Below the pieces are notes generated by a model. That model was given only the letters and a program-made list of their open reading frames with translations, was not told the origin of the DNA and did no database searches. Both the position numbers and the translations under genes were made by a program. From positions 1 to 22,355 of the forward strand of contig CAMPKP010000043.1 of the NCBI GenBank assembly GCA_946887295.1: a DNA stretch of 22,355 nt, written 5' to 3'. Positions 1-7,289 of this stretch are shown here, piece after piece. The stretch comes from an uncultured Gemmatimonadota bacterium. Lineage in GTDB: Bacteria; Gemmatimonadota; Gemmatimonadetes; Gemmatimonadales; GWC2-71-9. The first letter of the stretch is position 1. Each line of letters starts with the position of its first letter.

Positions 1-31
1 ATTCGCCGAGCTCTGGTGGAGCAGGCTGTGA
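1..31 (+). CDS. 3' end of an upstream gene (partial)
   Basis: Frame 2 reads FAELWWSRL and then a TGA at 29-31. That TGA overlaps the GTG at 28 as GTGA, the same junction used repeatedly elsewhere in this window. This suggests an upstream gene co-transcribed with acpS. Only about nine codons are visible, so neither the product nor the reality of the gene can be established. In many bacteria pdxJ lies just before acpS, but these residues are too few to test that. Confidence 0.3.
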   Translation, partial: FAELWWSRL

Positions 32-477
32 GCGTCGTCGGCGTCGGCATCGACCTGGTGGACCTCGAGCGCATCGCGCGGATGCTGGAGGACAAGGGCG
101 AGCACGCGATGGGACGGCTCTTCACCACCGAGGAGCGGGCCTACCTCGCCACCCGGCCGGACCCGACCGGCAACGCCGCCGCGCGGATCGCGGCCAAGGA
201 GGCGGTCTACAAGGCGATGCAGTCGCTGCCCGGCGCGCGGGCGATCGGGTGGCGCGATATCGAGGTGACGCGCGACGCCGAAGGCCGGCCCGCGATACGG
301 CTGCACGGGCTGGCGGCGCGGCTTGCCGGCGAGGCCGGCGGTGTCGTCGTGCAGGTCTCACTCACGCACTCGGCGTTGTCGGCGGGTGCGGTGGCCGTGG
401 TGAGCGCCCCGGGGGGCGGTTCGCGGCCGACTATCCCAGCAGCTCCCGCACCCGCCGCGCCAGCACATCCGGCGTGA
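28..477 (+). CDS. acpS: Holo-[acyl-carrier-protein] synthase
   Basis: AcpS transfers 4'-phosphopantetheine from CoA to the serine of acyl carrier protein, switching on fatty-acid synthesis in the cytosol. The protein starts SVVGVGIDLVDLERI, with the Mg-binding Asp9. RIAAKEAVYKAM carries the second family signature with Glu58, and VSLTHS lies near residues 110-115. I chose the GTG at 28 because GGTGGAG precedes it by six bases and it overlaps an upstream TGA; an in-frame GTG at 16 is possible. Family members are usually about 120-130 residues, and this one is 149. The last roughly 20 residues are Pro/Ala-rich and lie antisense to the end of the kinase gene, so the tail looks like read-through rather than a domain. 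The family call is secure. Confidence 0.93.
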   Translation: MSVVGVGIDLVDLERIARMLEDKGEHAMGRLFTTEERAYLATRPDPTGNAAARIAAKEAVYKAMQSLPGARAIGWRDIEVTRDAEGRPAIRLHGLAARLAGEAGGVVVQVSLTHSALSAGAVAVVSAPGGGSRPTIPAAPAPAAPAHPA

Positions 478-2170
478 ACGGCTTCTGCACGAACGCGCTC
501 GGCGGCCCGAGTCCTCGCAGCGTCAGCTCGTCGTCGGTGTAACCCGAGAGAAACAGGATCGGAAGCCCCGGCCGCTCCACCGCCAGCCGGCGGGCCAGCT
601 CGCTGCCGCCCATCTCCGGCATCATCACGTCGGCGATCACCAGGTGGATCGCGCCGTCGAACTCCGACAGCCGCATCAGCGCATCCCACCCGTGCCCCGC
701 CTCGAGCACCCGGTAACCCTGCTCCTCCAGCGCGGTCTTCGCGAAGAGGCGGACCGGCTCCTCGTCTTCCACCAGCAGGATGATTCGTGAGCTTCGCGTG
801 GCGCTGGGCAGGCCGGGGCCGCTCGCGCCGGACTCCGCTCTCGCCATCGGCAGGTAGACCCGCACCGAGGTTCCCCGGCCCGGCGCGCTCTCCACGTCGA
901 TGTGGCCCTCGCACTGCTTCACGATGCCGTACACCGTGGCGAGCCCGAGCCCCAGGCCCCGTCCCCGCTCCTTGGTGGTGAAGAACGGCTCGAAGATCGA
1001 CGGCAGCGTCGCCGCGTCGATTCCGGTGCCGGTGTCCCGCACGGTCAGCATCACGTAGCGGCCGGGAGGAAGCTCCGGGCTCGCCCGGACGTCGAAGTCG
1101 GAGATGTGCTCGTTCGCCGTGGCGATCGTGAGCCGGCCGCCGTCCGGCATCGCGTCGCGCGCATTGACCACCAGGTTCATGATCACCTGCTCGAGCTGGC
1201 CGGGGTCGGCCCGCACCATGCCGATGGACGGCGCCAGGACGGTCACGAGGGCGTGGTCGTCGCCGATCAGGGGCGGGAGCAGCCGGACCAGATTGCCGAT
1301 CAGCCGGTTCAGGTCCACCGGCCCGGACTCCGCGGCATGCCGGCGTCCGAACGCCAGGATCTGCCGGGTGAGCCCCGCCGCGCGCTCCGACGACTGGCGG
1401 ATCTCCTCCAGACCCTCGCGCTGGGGGTCGTCCGGCCGGAGGTCCCGCAGCAGCAGGCTGGTGTAGCCCTGGATCGCGGTGAGCAGGTTGTCGAAGTCAT
1501 GGGCGACGCCGCCCGCGAAGCGGCCGAGCACGGCCATCTGCTGGGCCTGCGACAGCTCGCGCTCCAGCCGCTCGCGGGCCCCGATGTCGCGCGCGGTCAC
1601 CACGATCCGCTCGGCGCCGGACCAGTTCCTCGGCGGCGCGGCGACCGCCTCGACGCTCCGCCAGCCCCCGTCCACGTGCAGCAGCCGGAAGGCGATCGGC
1701 TCCCCCGGTTCCGGCCGGGCCGCCGCGGCGGCGAAGGCGGCGAGCACGGCTTCCGCGTCGTCGGGATGGAGGAACTCCGCGAGCGGATGCCGCACCATCT
1801 GCTCCATCGGCCAGCCGAGGAACCGGGGCAGGGAAGGGCTGGCGAAGCCGATGTGCCACTCGGCATCGAGGGTGAGGATCAGGTCCGAGGAGTGCTCCAG
1901 CAGCAGGCCGAACCACTCCTGCTTCTCCTGATAGGTGGCGCCCAGCGCCTTCAGCCGTTCCGCCATCTGGGCGACGGCGTCGGCGACGACACCCAGCTGG
2001 TCGTGCCCCCGCACTCCCGCCCGGGCCTCGAGATCGCCGGCGGCCATCCGGCGCGTGGCGGCGATGAGGCGCTCGCCCCGCCGCGCCCGGTCGCGCTCCA
2101 CCCAGAACCAGGCGGCGATACAGAGCGCCAGGAATCCCAGGGCCCAGTAGGTGTAAGTGGCTTCGCTCAA
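431..2170 (-). CDS. Membrane-bound hybrid histidine kinase (HAMP-PAS-HisKA-HATPase-REC)
   Basis: This is a sensor kinase with its own receiver domain. One membrane helix (about 8-23) is followed directly by a HAMP-like segment (24-75), a PAS domain (about 85-200), the phosphoacceptor helix with His224 in AHDFDNLL, and an ATPase domain with the N box (NLVVNARDA, about 332-340), DTGTGID (379-385) and GLGLGLATVYG. A linker leads to a receiver domain with the acidic pair in LLVEDEE, phosphoacceptor Asp514 in IADVMMP and Lys563 in QKPF. The H box has Asp where AHDFNNLL usually has Asn. The start appears to be TTG, since the next Met is residue 42. There is no extracytoplasmic sensor loop, so the signal is probably read by PAS. 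The gene is divergent from the cytochrome/FTR1 gene, 60 bp away, so a link to iron sensing is possible but unproven. The 3' end overlaps acpS by 47 bp. Confidence 0.92.
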   Translation of the reverse strand: MSEATYTYWALGFLALCIAAWFWVERDRARRGERLIAATRRMAAGDLEARAGVRGHDQLGVVADAVAQMAERLKALGATYQEKQEWFGLLLEHSSDLILTLDAEWHIGFASPSLPRFLGWPMEQMVRHPLAEFLHPDDAEAVLAAFAAAAARPEPGEPIAFRLLHVDGGWRSVEAVAAPPRNWSGAERIVVTARDIGARERLERELSQAQQMAVLGRFAGGVAHDFDNLLTAIQGYTSLLLRDLRPDDPQREGLEEIRQSSERAAGLTRQILAFGRRHAAESGPVDLNRLIGNLVRLLPPLIGDDHALVTVLAPSIGMVRADPGQLEQVIMNLVVNARDAMPDGGRLTIATANEHISDFDVRASPELPPGRYVMLTVRDTGTGIDAATLPSIFEPFFTTKERGRGLGLGLATVYGIVKQCEGHIDVESAPGRGTSVRVYLPMARAESGASGPGLPSATRSSRIILLVEDEEPVRLFAKTALEEQGYRVLEAGHGWDALMRLSEFDGAIHLVIADVMMPEMGGSELARRLAVERPGLPILFLSGYTDDELTLRGLGPPSAFVQKPFTPDVLARRVRELLG

Positions 2171-2230
2171 AGCGACTCTTTCAATTCCGACCGGCGCACT
2201 CTAGTTTATTCCAGGTCAACACGAAACTGG

Positions 2231-4186
2231 ATGAAAATGACTCTCATCGGCGCGGCGCTGCCGATTCTCCTCTCGGCTCTAGCCCCTGCCTCCCTGCAGG
2301 TCGCCGTCGCACAGGATTCGGCCGCCGCCGTCCGGCGCGTGGCCTCCACCGCCACCCTCGCCGCCCAGGAATACCGCATCGGCGTCGTGAACGGCCGAAT
2401 CGTAGCGCCCCCCGAAGTCGAGGAGGCCCGGCTCTTTCTCCAGGAGGCTCGCCGCTCGGCCGCGGCGCTTCCGGCCGATCCCGCGACGGTCGGCAGACTG
2501 GATTCGCTCCTCGCGCTGGTGGAGCGGGTCGGCTCCCCCGACAGTCTCGACGGCATGGTCCGCGCCCTCTCGACCGACCTGGCGGAGCGGTACGGGGTGT
2601 CGCTGGACGAGCTGCCCGGCCGCACCCCCGATCTGGCGCGCGGCGCCCAGGTCTACCGCGCCAGCTGCGCCGGCTGCCACGGCGATCTCGGCCGAGGCGA
2701 TGGCGCCATGGCGGCCGGGCTCGATCCGGCCCCGTCGAATCTGTCGGACTGGGCCGCGCTGCGGGACCGCTCGCCGCTCGATTTCTATCGCCGGGTGAGC
2801 ATCGGGGTCGTCGGCACCGCCATGCCCGCCTTCGAGACCCGGCTCCCACCGGAGGACCGCTGGGCGGTCGCGCTCTACGCCTCCACCCTGAGGCTTCCGC
2901 CGGCCGGCCGCGAGGCGCCCGCCGGGCTTCAGAGCTTCGGCGCGACCGGCCGGATGTCCGATGCGGAGCTGCTCGACTCCCTCGGCGTTCCGCCCGACGG
3001 ATCGAGCGGCGGCCTGGCGCGGCTGGCGGCGGTGCGCGCGCACCGGCGTGACGCCTCGCCCGCCGGGGAAGCGCTCGCCCGGGTGCGCGCCGAGATCGAT
3101 TCGGCCCTCGCCATGGCTCGCACCGGAGATCCCCGGGCCGGCACCATGGCCATCAACGCCTACATGACCTTCGAGCAGGTCGAGCGCGAGCTGCGCGGCA
3201 AGGACGCGGCCCTCGCCGCCCAGGTGGAGGCCGGGTTCGCCGGCCTGCGCGCGGCGGTCGCCGGAGGGTCCGGACCCGAGCTCGACGCGGCGCGCATCCG
3301 GCTCGGCGAGGGGCTCGACCGCGCCGGCATCGTCCTCGGCGAGGGGCTGTCCCCGCTCAATCTCTTCCTTCAGTCCTTCGTCATCATGCTGCGCGAGGGG
3401 CTGGAAGCGATTCTGATCGTCGGCGCGCTGATGGCCTTCCTCGCCAAGATGGGCGCTGCGGACCGCCGGCGCCATGTCAACGCGGGAGTTTTCGCCGCCG
3501 TCGTCGCCAGCCTCCTCACCGCGCTCGCGCTGGAGACGGTATTCCATCTGTCCGCGCTCCACCAGGAGGCGCTCGAAGGGCTGACCATGGTGGTGGCCGC
3601 CGCGGTCCTCTTCTACGTGAGTTACTGGCTGCTGAGCAAGATGGAAGTGGTGAAGTGGAACCATTTCGTCAAGAGCAAGGTGCACGACGCCGTCACCAGC
3701 GGCTCGGCACTCGCCCTCGCGACCGCCGCCTTTCTGGCGGTGTACCGTGAGGGATTCGAGACCGTCCTGTTCTACAAGGCGCTGATCATCTCCGCCGGCC
3801 CGGCCGCCGGGCTCCCGCCGATTCTGGGAGGGATGCTGGCGGGAGGGATCCTCCTGGTCGGGGTGTACGTCGCCGTGAACCGCTACGGCGTCAGGCTGCC
3901 GCTCAAGCCGTTCTTCGCGGTGACCAGCGCGTTTCTGTACTACATGGCGTTCGTCTTCGCCGGCGCCGGAATCGCCGAGCTGCAGGCGGGCGGGCTGGTG
4001 CCGCTGACGCCGGTATCCTGGGCGCCGAGGGTGCCGGCGCTGGGGATCCATCCCACGGTCGAGACCCTCACGGCACAGGGGCTCCTCCTCGCCCTCGCGC
4101 TGGCCGCACTGCTCTGGACCTTCATGCTCGCGCCCCGCCGCGCCGAGGCGGCGGAGCGGCGCCGCTCGGGTGAGGCGGTCGCGTGA
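2231..4186 (+). CDS. Cytochrome c / FTR1-family iron permease fusion
   Basis: The protein is a predicted high-affinity iron permease of the FTR1/EfeU type with a fused periplasmic c-type cytochrome. A signal peptide (1-27, ending AVA) precedes a helical segment. A mono-haem domain follows, with CAGCH at 146-150 and a probable axial Met198 in TAMPAF. A second helical stretch (about 280-370) leads into the membrane part. The two FTR1 signatures are visible, REGLE at 388-392 and REGFE at 506-510, each within a hydrophobic helix; about seven helices are expected. FTR1 permeases couple ferrous iron oxidation to ferric uptake, and here the haem domain is the obvious redox partner (inference). The ATG at 2231 is chosen because it gives the complete signal peptide; the reading frame is open far upstream, but that part is antisense to the kinase. 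Its stop overlaps the next start (GTGA). Confidence 0.9.
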   Translation: MKMTLIGAALPILLSALAPASLQVAVAQDSAAAVRRVASTATLAAQEYRIGVVNGRIVAPPEVEEARLFLQEARRSAAALPADPATVGRLDSLLALVERVGSPDSLDGMVRALSTDLAERYGVSLDELPGRTPDLARGAQVYRASCAGCHGDLGRGDGAMAAGLDPAPSNLSDWAALRDRSPLDFYRRVSIGVVGTAMPAFETRLPPEDRWAVALYASTLRLPPAGREAPAGLQSFGATGRMSDAELLDSLGVPPDGSSGGLARLAAVRAHRRDASPAGEALARVRAEIDSALAMARTGDPRAGTMAINAYMTFEQVERELRGKDAALAAQVEAGFAGLRAAVAGGSGPELDAARIRLGEGLDRAGIVLGEGLSPLNLFLQSFVIMLREGLEAILIVGALMAFLAKMGAADRRRHVNAGVFAAVVASLLTALALETVFHLSALHQEALEGLTMVVAAAVLFYVSYWLLSKMEVVKWNHFVKSKVHDAVTSGSALALATAAFLAVYREGFETVLFYKALIISAGPAAGLPPILGGMLAGGILLVGVYVAVNRYGVRLPLKPFFAVTSAFLYYMAFVFAGAGIAELQAGGLVPLTPVSWAPRVPALGIHPTVETLTAQGLLLALALAALLWTFMLAPRRAEAAERRRSGEAVA

Positions 4187-4665
4187 CCCCGACACCAGAC
4201 CTCTGCGACCGGTTCGGCGACCGGGTCGCGGTGGCCGAACCGGTGTTCCGCGACTTTGGAGGCAGGGCGTCCTTCGCGGGCGAGATCGAGACCGTGCGGG
4301 TGCTCGAGGACAACGCGCTGGTCCGAAGCGTCCTGGAGAGCGAAGGCCGGGGACGGGTGCTGGTGGTGGACGGCGGCGGCTCCCGCCGCTGTGCCCTGGT
4401 GGGAGGGCGGCTTGCGGCGCTCGCGGCGGCCAACGGCTGGAGCGGGCTGGTGGTGAACGGATGTGTGCGCGATGTGGCGGAGATCGCCGAGGCCGGAGTA
4501 GGGGTCAAGGCGCTCGCGGCGTGCCCCAGGCCGCCGTCGAAGAGCGGGGCCGGGGAGCGGGGCGTCCCGGTCACCTTCGCCGGCGTCACCTTCACTCCCG
4601 GTCACGCGATCTGGGGCGACCTCGACGGACTGGTGACCGGCGAGCCCGGACTCGAAGACGATTGA
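4183..4665 (+). CDS. rraA: RraA family protein (HMG aldolase / RNase E regulator-like)
   Basis: The 160-residue protein follows the RraA fold throughout: LCDRFGDRVAVAEPVFRDFGGR at the start (residues 7-28), GRVLVVDGGGSRRCALVGG in the middle, VNGCVRDV at 91-98, and VTFAGVTFTPGHAIWGD near the end. In the family, enzymes with an Arg-Asp pair are 4-hydroxy-4-methyl-2-oxoglutarate aldolases that also decarboxylate oxaloacetate, whereas E. coli RraA, an inhibitor of RNase E, has Gln at the Asp position. This protein keeps Arg96-Asp97, so metal-dependent aldolase or decarboxylase activity is plausible despite its otherwise strong resemblance to E. coli RraA. The GTG start overlaps the permease stop by four bases, so the two are probably co-translated. 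A terminator follows after 19 bp. The gene symbol denotes family, not proven function. Confidence 0.85.
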   Translation: MTPTPDLCDRFGDRVAVAEPVFRDFGGRASFAGEIETVRVLEDNALVRSVLESEGRGRVLVVDGGGSRRCALVGGRLAALAAANGWSGLVVNGCVRDVAEIAEAGVGVKALAACPRPPSKSGAGERGVPVTFAGVTFTPGHAIWGDLDGLVTGEPGLEDD

Positions 4666-4684
4666 TCGCTGGATGCCGGACGAC

Positions 4685-4716
4685 AAACGGCCCGCCGACG
4701 AATCGGCGGGCCGTTT
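4685..4716. terminator. Strong stem-loop terminator after rraA, possibly bidirectional
   Basis: A perfect 14-bp inverted repeat (AAACGGCCCGCCGA and its complement) encloses the four-base loop CGAA. On the + strand the stem runs into TTTGCTTT, giving a moderate U-tract suited to ending the permease-rraA transcript. On the - strand the loop reads TTCG and the stem ends GTTTG, so it could also stop transcription arriving from lgt. Confidence 0.85.
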
Positions 4717-4722
4717 GCTTTA

Positions 4723-4798
4723 CCAGTGGTAGATCGCCCCCTGAGTATACGAAGGCGAGCCGAAGTGCTCGCTTCACCCTTCTTCGACCTACCACTTG
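4723..4798. repeat. Nested imperfect inverted repeat (candidate structured RNA)
   Basis: The outer arms CCAGTGGTAGATCG (4723-4736) and CGACCTACCACTTG (4785-4798) pair at 12 of 14 positions. Inside them GAAGGCGAGC (4751-4760) pairs with GCTCGCTTC (4767-4775) with a single bulged base and a six-base loop. The co-axial arrangement argues against chance. Which strand is transcribed cannot be told from sequence. Confidence 0.6.
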
Positions 4799-4802
4799 AG
4801 GC

Positions 4803-4836
4803 AGAAGCCTTTCAGCTTCTCGGCCTATATATAGGC
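4803..4836. repeat. Two adjacent small dyads
   Basis: AGAAGC (4803-4808) and GCTTCT (4815-4820) form a 6-bp stem with a six-base loop. Two bases later GCCTATATATAGGC (4823-4836) is a perfect 14-bp palindrome. They extend the structured block that begins at 4723. Confidence 0.5.
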
Positions 4837-4937
4837 AAGCGCGATGCCAGTTCGACACAATGGCCTAAGTAGTTGAGAGTCACATGCTTGCCGTCTTTCG
4901 GCCGACCCCGGAAAACCGGTCGATTCCGACCAATATC

Positions 4938-4966
4938 TTGACAACAATTGACTCGCATCTTCTAAC
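4938..4966 (+). promoter_or_regulatory. Sigma-70-like promoter candidate in the gene-free region
   Basis: A perfect TTGACA (4938-4943), a 17-bp spacer and TCTAAC (4961-4966; four of six consensus bases) form a plausible promoter on the + strand. The expected start near 4973 would give a transcript antisense to the end of lgt, as no + strand gene follows. AAGGAG at 4979-4984 has no suitable start codon at normal spacing. Confidence 0.35.
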
Positions 4967-5007
4967 ATCCATTGCCCCAAGGAGTTAGCCAACTGTCAAA
5001 TTTCTGG

Positions 5008-5847
5008 CTATGACGACTTCTTGCCGGTCTCGAGGTACGGGCCCGGCGGCGGATCATCGGCGTTCCGCAGCCGCATGCAGAGCCATACTCCCACGCCGAT
5101 GAGCACCACGCTCGTCAGCTGCGCCAGCGTGAGCGGGCCGAGGAAGCGGTCGTCCTTGGCGCGCAGGAACTCGATCAGGAAGCGCTCGATGCCGGCGATC
5201 ACCAGATACAGGCCGAAGATCCAGCCGATCGGCCGCTCGCTCTTGCGGAGCGACCAGAGCAGCATGAAGGCGGCGAGCATGATGATCGCCTCGTAGAGCT
5301 GCGTCGGGTGAACCGCCAGCACGGTGGACGGGTCGGTGCCCGGCGGGACCGGGATGCCGAAGAGCTGCTCCATGTTTCCCGCGGTCGACGGCGGAAGGCC
5401 CTGGGGAAACCTGACCGCCCAGGGGAGGTCGGTCGGCCTGCCGTAGTCGTCGTTCACCAGGAAGCAGCCGATGCGGCCGAGCGCGTAGGCGGCGGCGAGC
5501 GCCGGCGCGGCGAGGTGCATGGTCCAGCGGATCGGCACCTTGAGGCGCCACCCGTTGAGAATCACGGCCGCGGTGCCGCCGATGAAGCCGCCGTACCAGA
5601 CCAGGCCTCCCCTGGAGAAGAGCGCGCCCGCGTCCTGGGTGACCGCCACGTACCACAGCTTGGCGCCGACGATGCCGCCGATGACGGCCGCCGCGATCAT
5701 GTCCGCCGCGTAGTCCTCCGAGAGTCCCCGGCGCTTGAGCTCCAGCGCGATGAGCCAGCCCCCCATCAGGAAGGCGACCATCATCATCAGCCCGTAGCCG
5801 GTGATCTCCAGGGGGCCGATGTGGAGCACGAACGGATAGATCGTCAT
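5008..5847 (-). CDS. lgt: Prolipoprotein diacylglyceryl transferase
   Basis: Lgt moves the diacylglyceryl group of phosphatidylglycerol onto the lipobox cysteine of prolipoproteins, the first step of lipoprotein maturation in the cytoplasmic membrane. The 279-residue protein has multiple hydrophobic helices, the GLVWYGGFIGG segment at 81-91, the Lgt signature at about 124-136 (GRIGCFLVNDDYG, with the essential Arg125), HPTQLYE near 190 and RFLIEFLR in the last third. The signature has Cys where E. coli Lgt has Asn146, a substitution I believe is common outside proteobacteria. The gene stands alone. Upstream, about 190 bp separate it from a divergent lipoprotein gene, and that gap must hold both promoters. 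The Shine-Dalgarno sequence is weak (GAGAA). Two likely substrates lie in this same window, at 6039 and 19622. Confidence 0.95.
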   Translation of the reverse strand: MTIYPFVLHIGPLEITGYGLMMMVAFLMGGWLIALELKRRGLSEDYAADMIAAAVIGGIVGAKLWYVAVTQDAGALFSRGGLVWYGGFIGGTAAVILNGWRLKVPIRWTMHLAAPALAAAYALGRIGCFLVNDDYGRPTDLPWAVRFPQGLPPSTAGNMEQLFGIPVPPGTDPSTVLAVHPTQLYEAIIMLAAFMLLWSLRKSERPIGWIFGLYLVIAGIERFLIEFLRAKDDRFLGPLTLAQLTSVVLIGVGVWLCMRLRNADDPPPGPYLETGKKSS

Positions 5848-6038
5848 TCAGCGGATTCTCGGTGGCGGTGGTGAGGCCGGAAGCTACGCGTGTCCCGGCC
5901 CATCACGCCAGCGCTCGGCGCAGGGGCCGATTCTGTCGCCCGCATGAGGAGCGGGTGAGCCGAATGTGAGGGTGACATGAGCCGCGCGGCGTAGAGTACG
6001 CCTCGGATCGGATGCACGAGTGAATCCTCGGAGGTGAT

Positions 6039-6218
6039 ATGCACACGCGCAGTGGAGGCTCGCCCCGCGGCCGGATGGTCGCCGCCGTTTTCGTTTCCGC
6101 GCTGCTTGCCGCCTGCACCGAGCAGGCCTTCTCCCCCAGTGCGACGGTCGACTGGGTAGCGGTGGACACGCTTTCGACCGGCGTCGCTCTTTCGTCTCAG
6201 CCCGGCGGGCCGCGCTGA
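6039..6218 (+). CDS. Small predicted lipoprotein
   Basis: A 59-residue ORF begins with ATG four bases after a near-perfect ribosome binding site (GGAGGTGAT, 6030-6038). The start MHTRSGGSPRGRM is basic, followed by a hydrophobic core VAAVFVSALLAAC whose LAAC lipobox places the lipidated cysteine at residue 26, leaving a mature peptide of about 34 residues without a recognisable domain. The last 22 bases overlap the end of tsaD on the other strand. The preceding 190 bp are non-coding; TAGAGT near 5993 could be a -10 element, but no well-spaced -35 is obvious. The strong ribosome site together with the lipobox supports a real gene. Its function is unknown. Confidence 0.65.
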   Translation: MHTRSGGSPRGRMVAAVFVSALLAACTEQAFSPSATVDWVAVDTLSTGVALSSQPGGPR

Positions 6219-7288
6219 AGGCGACCACCGGGAGTCAGTCCCGGCAGCGGAAGGTCGTCGCGCGGCTCGAGGTCCCAGGAGCTGCGCTCGCCCCGGGCCA
6301 GTCTCCAGGCTCCGGCGGCGGCGATCATCGCGGCATTGTCGGTGTTGAGCCGGGGAGAGGCCACGCTGACCCGGGCCCGCCCCGCCAGCCGCTCGCGCAG
6401 CCGCTCGGCGAGCGTGCGGTTGGACGCGACGCCTCCGCCGATCACCGCCGTCGGATAGCCGAGGGCCCGCACGGCGTGCGCGGTCTTGGCGGTGAGCACG
6501 TCGATCGCCGCATCCTGGAAACCGCGGGCGAGATCGGCCCGGTCCGACTCGGACGGAGGCTCGACCGGCAGGGAAGGGCTCGCGCCGCCTCGCACGGCGC
6601 GCAGCACCGCCGTCTTCAGTCCGCTGAACGAGAAGGCGTATCGGTTGGGCCCCTCGCGATCGAGATCCTGGAGCATCGGCCGCGGGAACGAGAAGCGGCC
6701 GGGCATGCCCTGACGGGCGAGGCGCTCGATCACCGGACCCCCGGGGTAGCCCAGCCCGAGAAGCTTGGCCACCTTGTCGAACGCCTCGCCGGCGGCGTCG
6801 TCGAGGGTCTGCCCCAGGAGCCGGTACTCGCCCCACGCCGGCACGTCGAGCAGCATGGTGTGGCCGCCGCTCACGAGGAGCGCGACGAAGGGCGGCGCCA
6901 GGTCGGCGTCCTCCAGCGACGGCGCGAAGAGATGGCCCTCGAGGTGGTTCACGCCGAGGAGCGGCCGGTCGAGACTGAAGGCGAGAGTCTTCCCGTAAGT
7001 CACCCCGACCAGCAGCGCGCCCACCAGCCCCGGCCCGGCGGTCACCACGATCCCGTCCAGCTGCGACAGGGAGACGCCGGCATCGGCCAGCGCGCGATCC
7101 ACCACGGAGCCGATGGTCCGGACGTGCGCGCGGCTCGCCAGCTCCGGCACCACGCCGCCGAACACGCGGTGGACATCCTGGGACAGGATCACGTGGCCCG
7201 CGACGGAGCCCACCCCGCCGCCGGCGCGGAGCACCGCCGCCGAGGTCTCGTCGCAGGATGTCTCGATCCCGAGGACCCAACCCGCCAC
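6197..7288 (-). CDS. tsaD: tRNA N6-threonylcarbamoyltransferase catalytic subunit
   Basis: TsaD transfers the threonylcarbamoyl group onto A37 of tRNAs that read ANN codons, working with TsaB and TsaE in bacteria. The 363-residue protein shows the Kae1/TsaD signatures: GIETSCDETS at 7-16, the metal-binding NHLEGH with His115 and His119, LVSGGHT, GEAFDKVAKLLGLGYPGGP, SFSGLKTA, GGGVASN and PRLNTDNAAMIA close to the end. It starts with GTG one base after the tlpA-like stop and is the last gene of the long minus-strand block. Its last codons overlap the small lipoprotein gene on the other strand, and the C-terminal extension PGLTPGGRLQRGPPG is not part of the conserved core. tsaB and tsaE are not in the window. 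Confidence 0.96.
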   Translation of the reverse strand: MAGWVLGIETSCDETSAAVLRAGGGVGSVAGHVILSQDVHRVFGGVVPELASRAHVRTIGSVVDRALADAGVSLSQLDGIVVTAGPGLVGALLVGVTYGKTLAFSLDRPLLGVNHLEGHLFAPSLEDADLAPPFVALLVSGGHTMLLDVPAWGEYRLLGQTLDDAAGEAFDKVAKLLGLGYPGGPVIERLARQGMPGRFSFPRPMLQDLDREGPNRYAFSFSGLKTAVLRAVRGGASPSLPVEPPSESDRADLARGFQDAAIDVLTAKTAHAVRALGYPTAVIGGGVASNRTLAERLRERLAGRARVSVASPRLNTDNAAMIAAAGAWRLARGERSSWDLEPRDDLPLPGLTPGGRLQRGPPG

Positions 7289-7289
7289 G

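Larger units (their letters stand above)
4717..5007. other. Gene-free, AT-richer intergenic region with several hairpins
   Basis: No convincing coding sequence lies between the terminator and the lgt stop codon. Base composition is visibly less GC-rich than on either side. The stretch holds a nested hairpin (4723-4798), a 6-bp stem-loop (4803-4820), a 14-bp palindrome (4823-4836), short overlapping dyads around 4908-4931, a TTGACA promoter-like element (4938-4966) and a TAGCCA/TGGCTA dyad that includes the lgt stop (4986-5010). It may be a small RNA locus, a long lgt 3' untranslated region or the remains of a mobile element. I could not fold a tRNA from it. Confidence 0.6.

Noticed and set aside
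902..2230. N-terminal extension of the permease frame back to 902
   Set aside because: This part is antisense to the histidine kinase, and a proper signal peptide begins at 2231.
2279..4195. Long 638-residue minus-strand frame opposite the FTR1 gene
   Set aside because: It is an antisense shadow caused by high GC. The + strand product has a signal peptide, haem motif and both REGxE motifs.
4592..4858. Minus-strand 88-residue frame starting with GTG across the terminator
   Set aside because: It runs through the rraA 3' end and a perfect terminator stem and its residues follow the hairpin arms. The second half is antisense to rraA. No ribosome site or recognisable motif.
4721..4860. tRNA gene in the structured intergenic region
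   Set aside because: A TTCGA run exists at 4851, but no T-arm, anticodon arm or acceptor stem can be paired around it on either strand.
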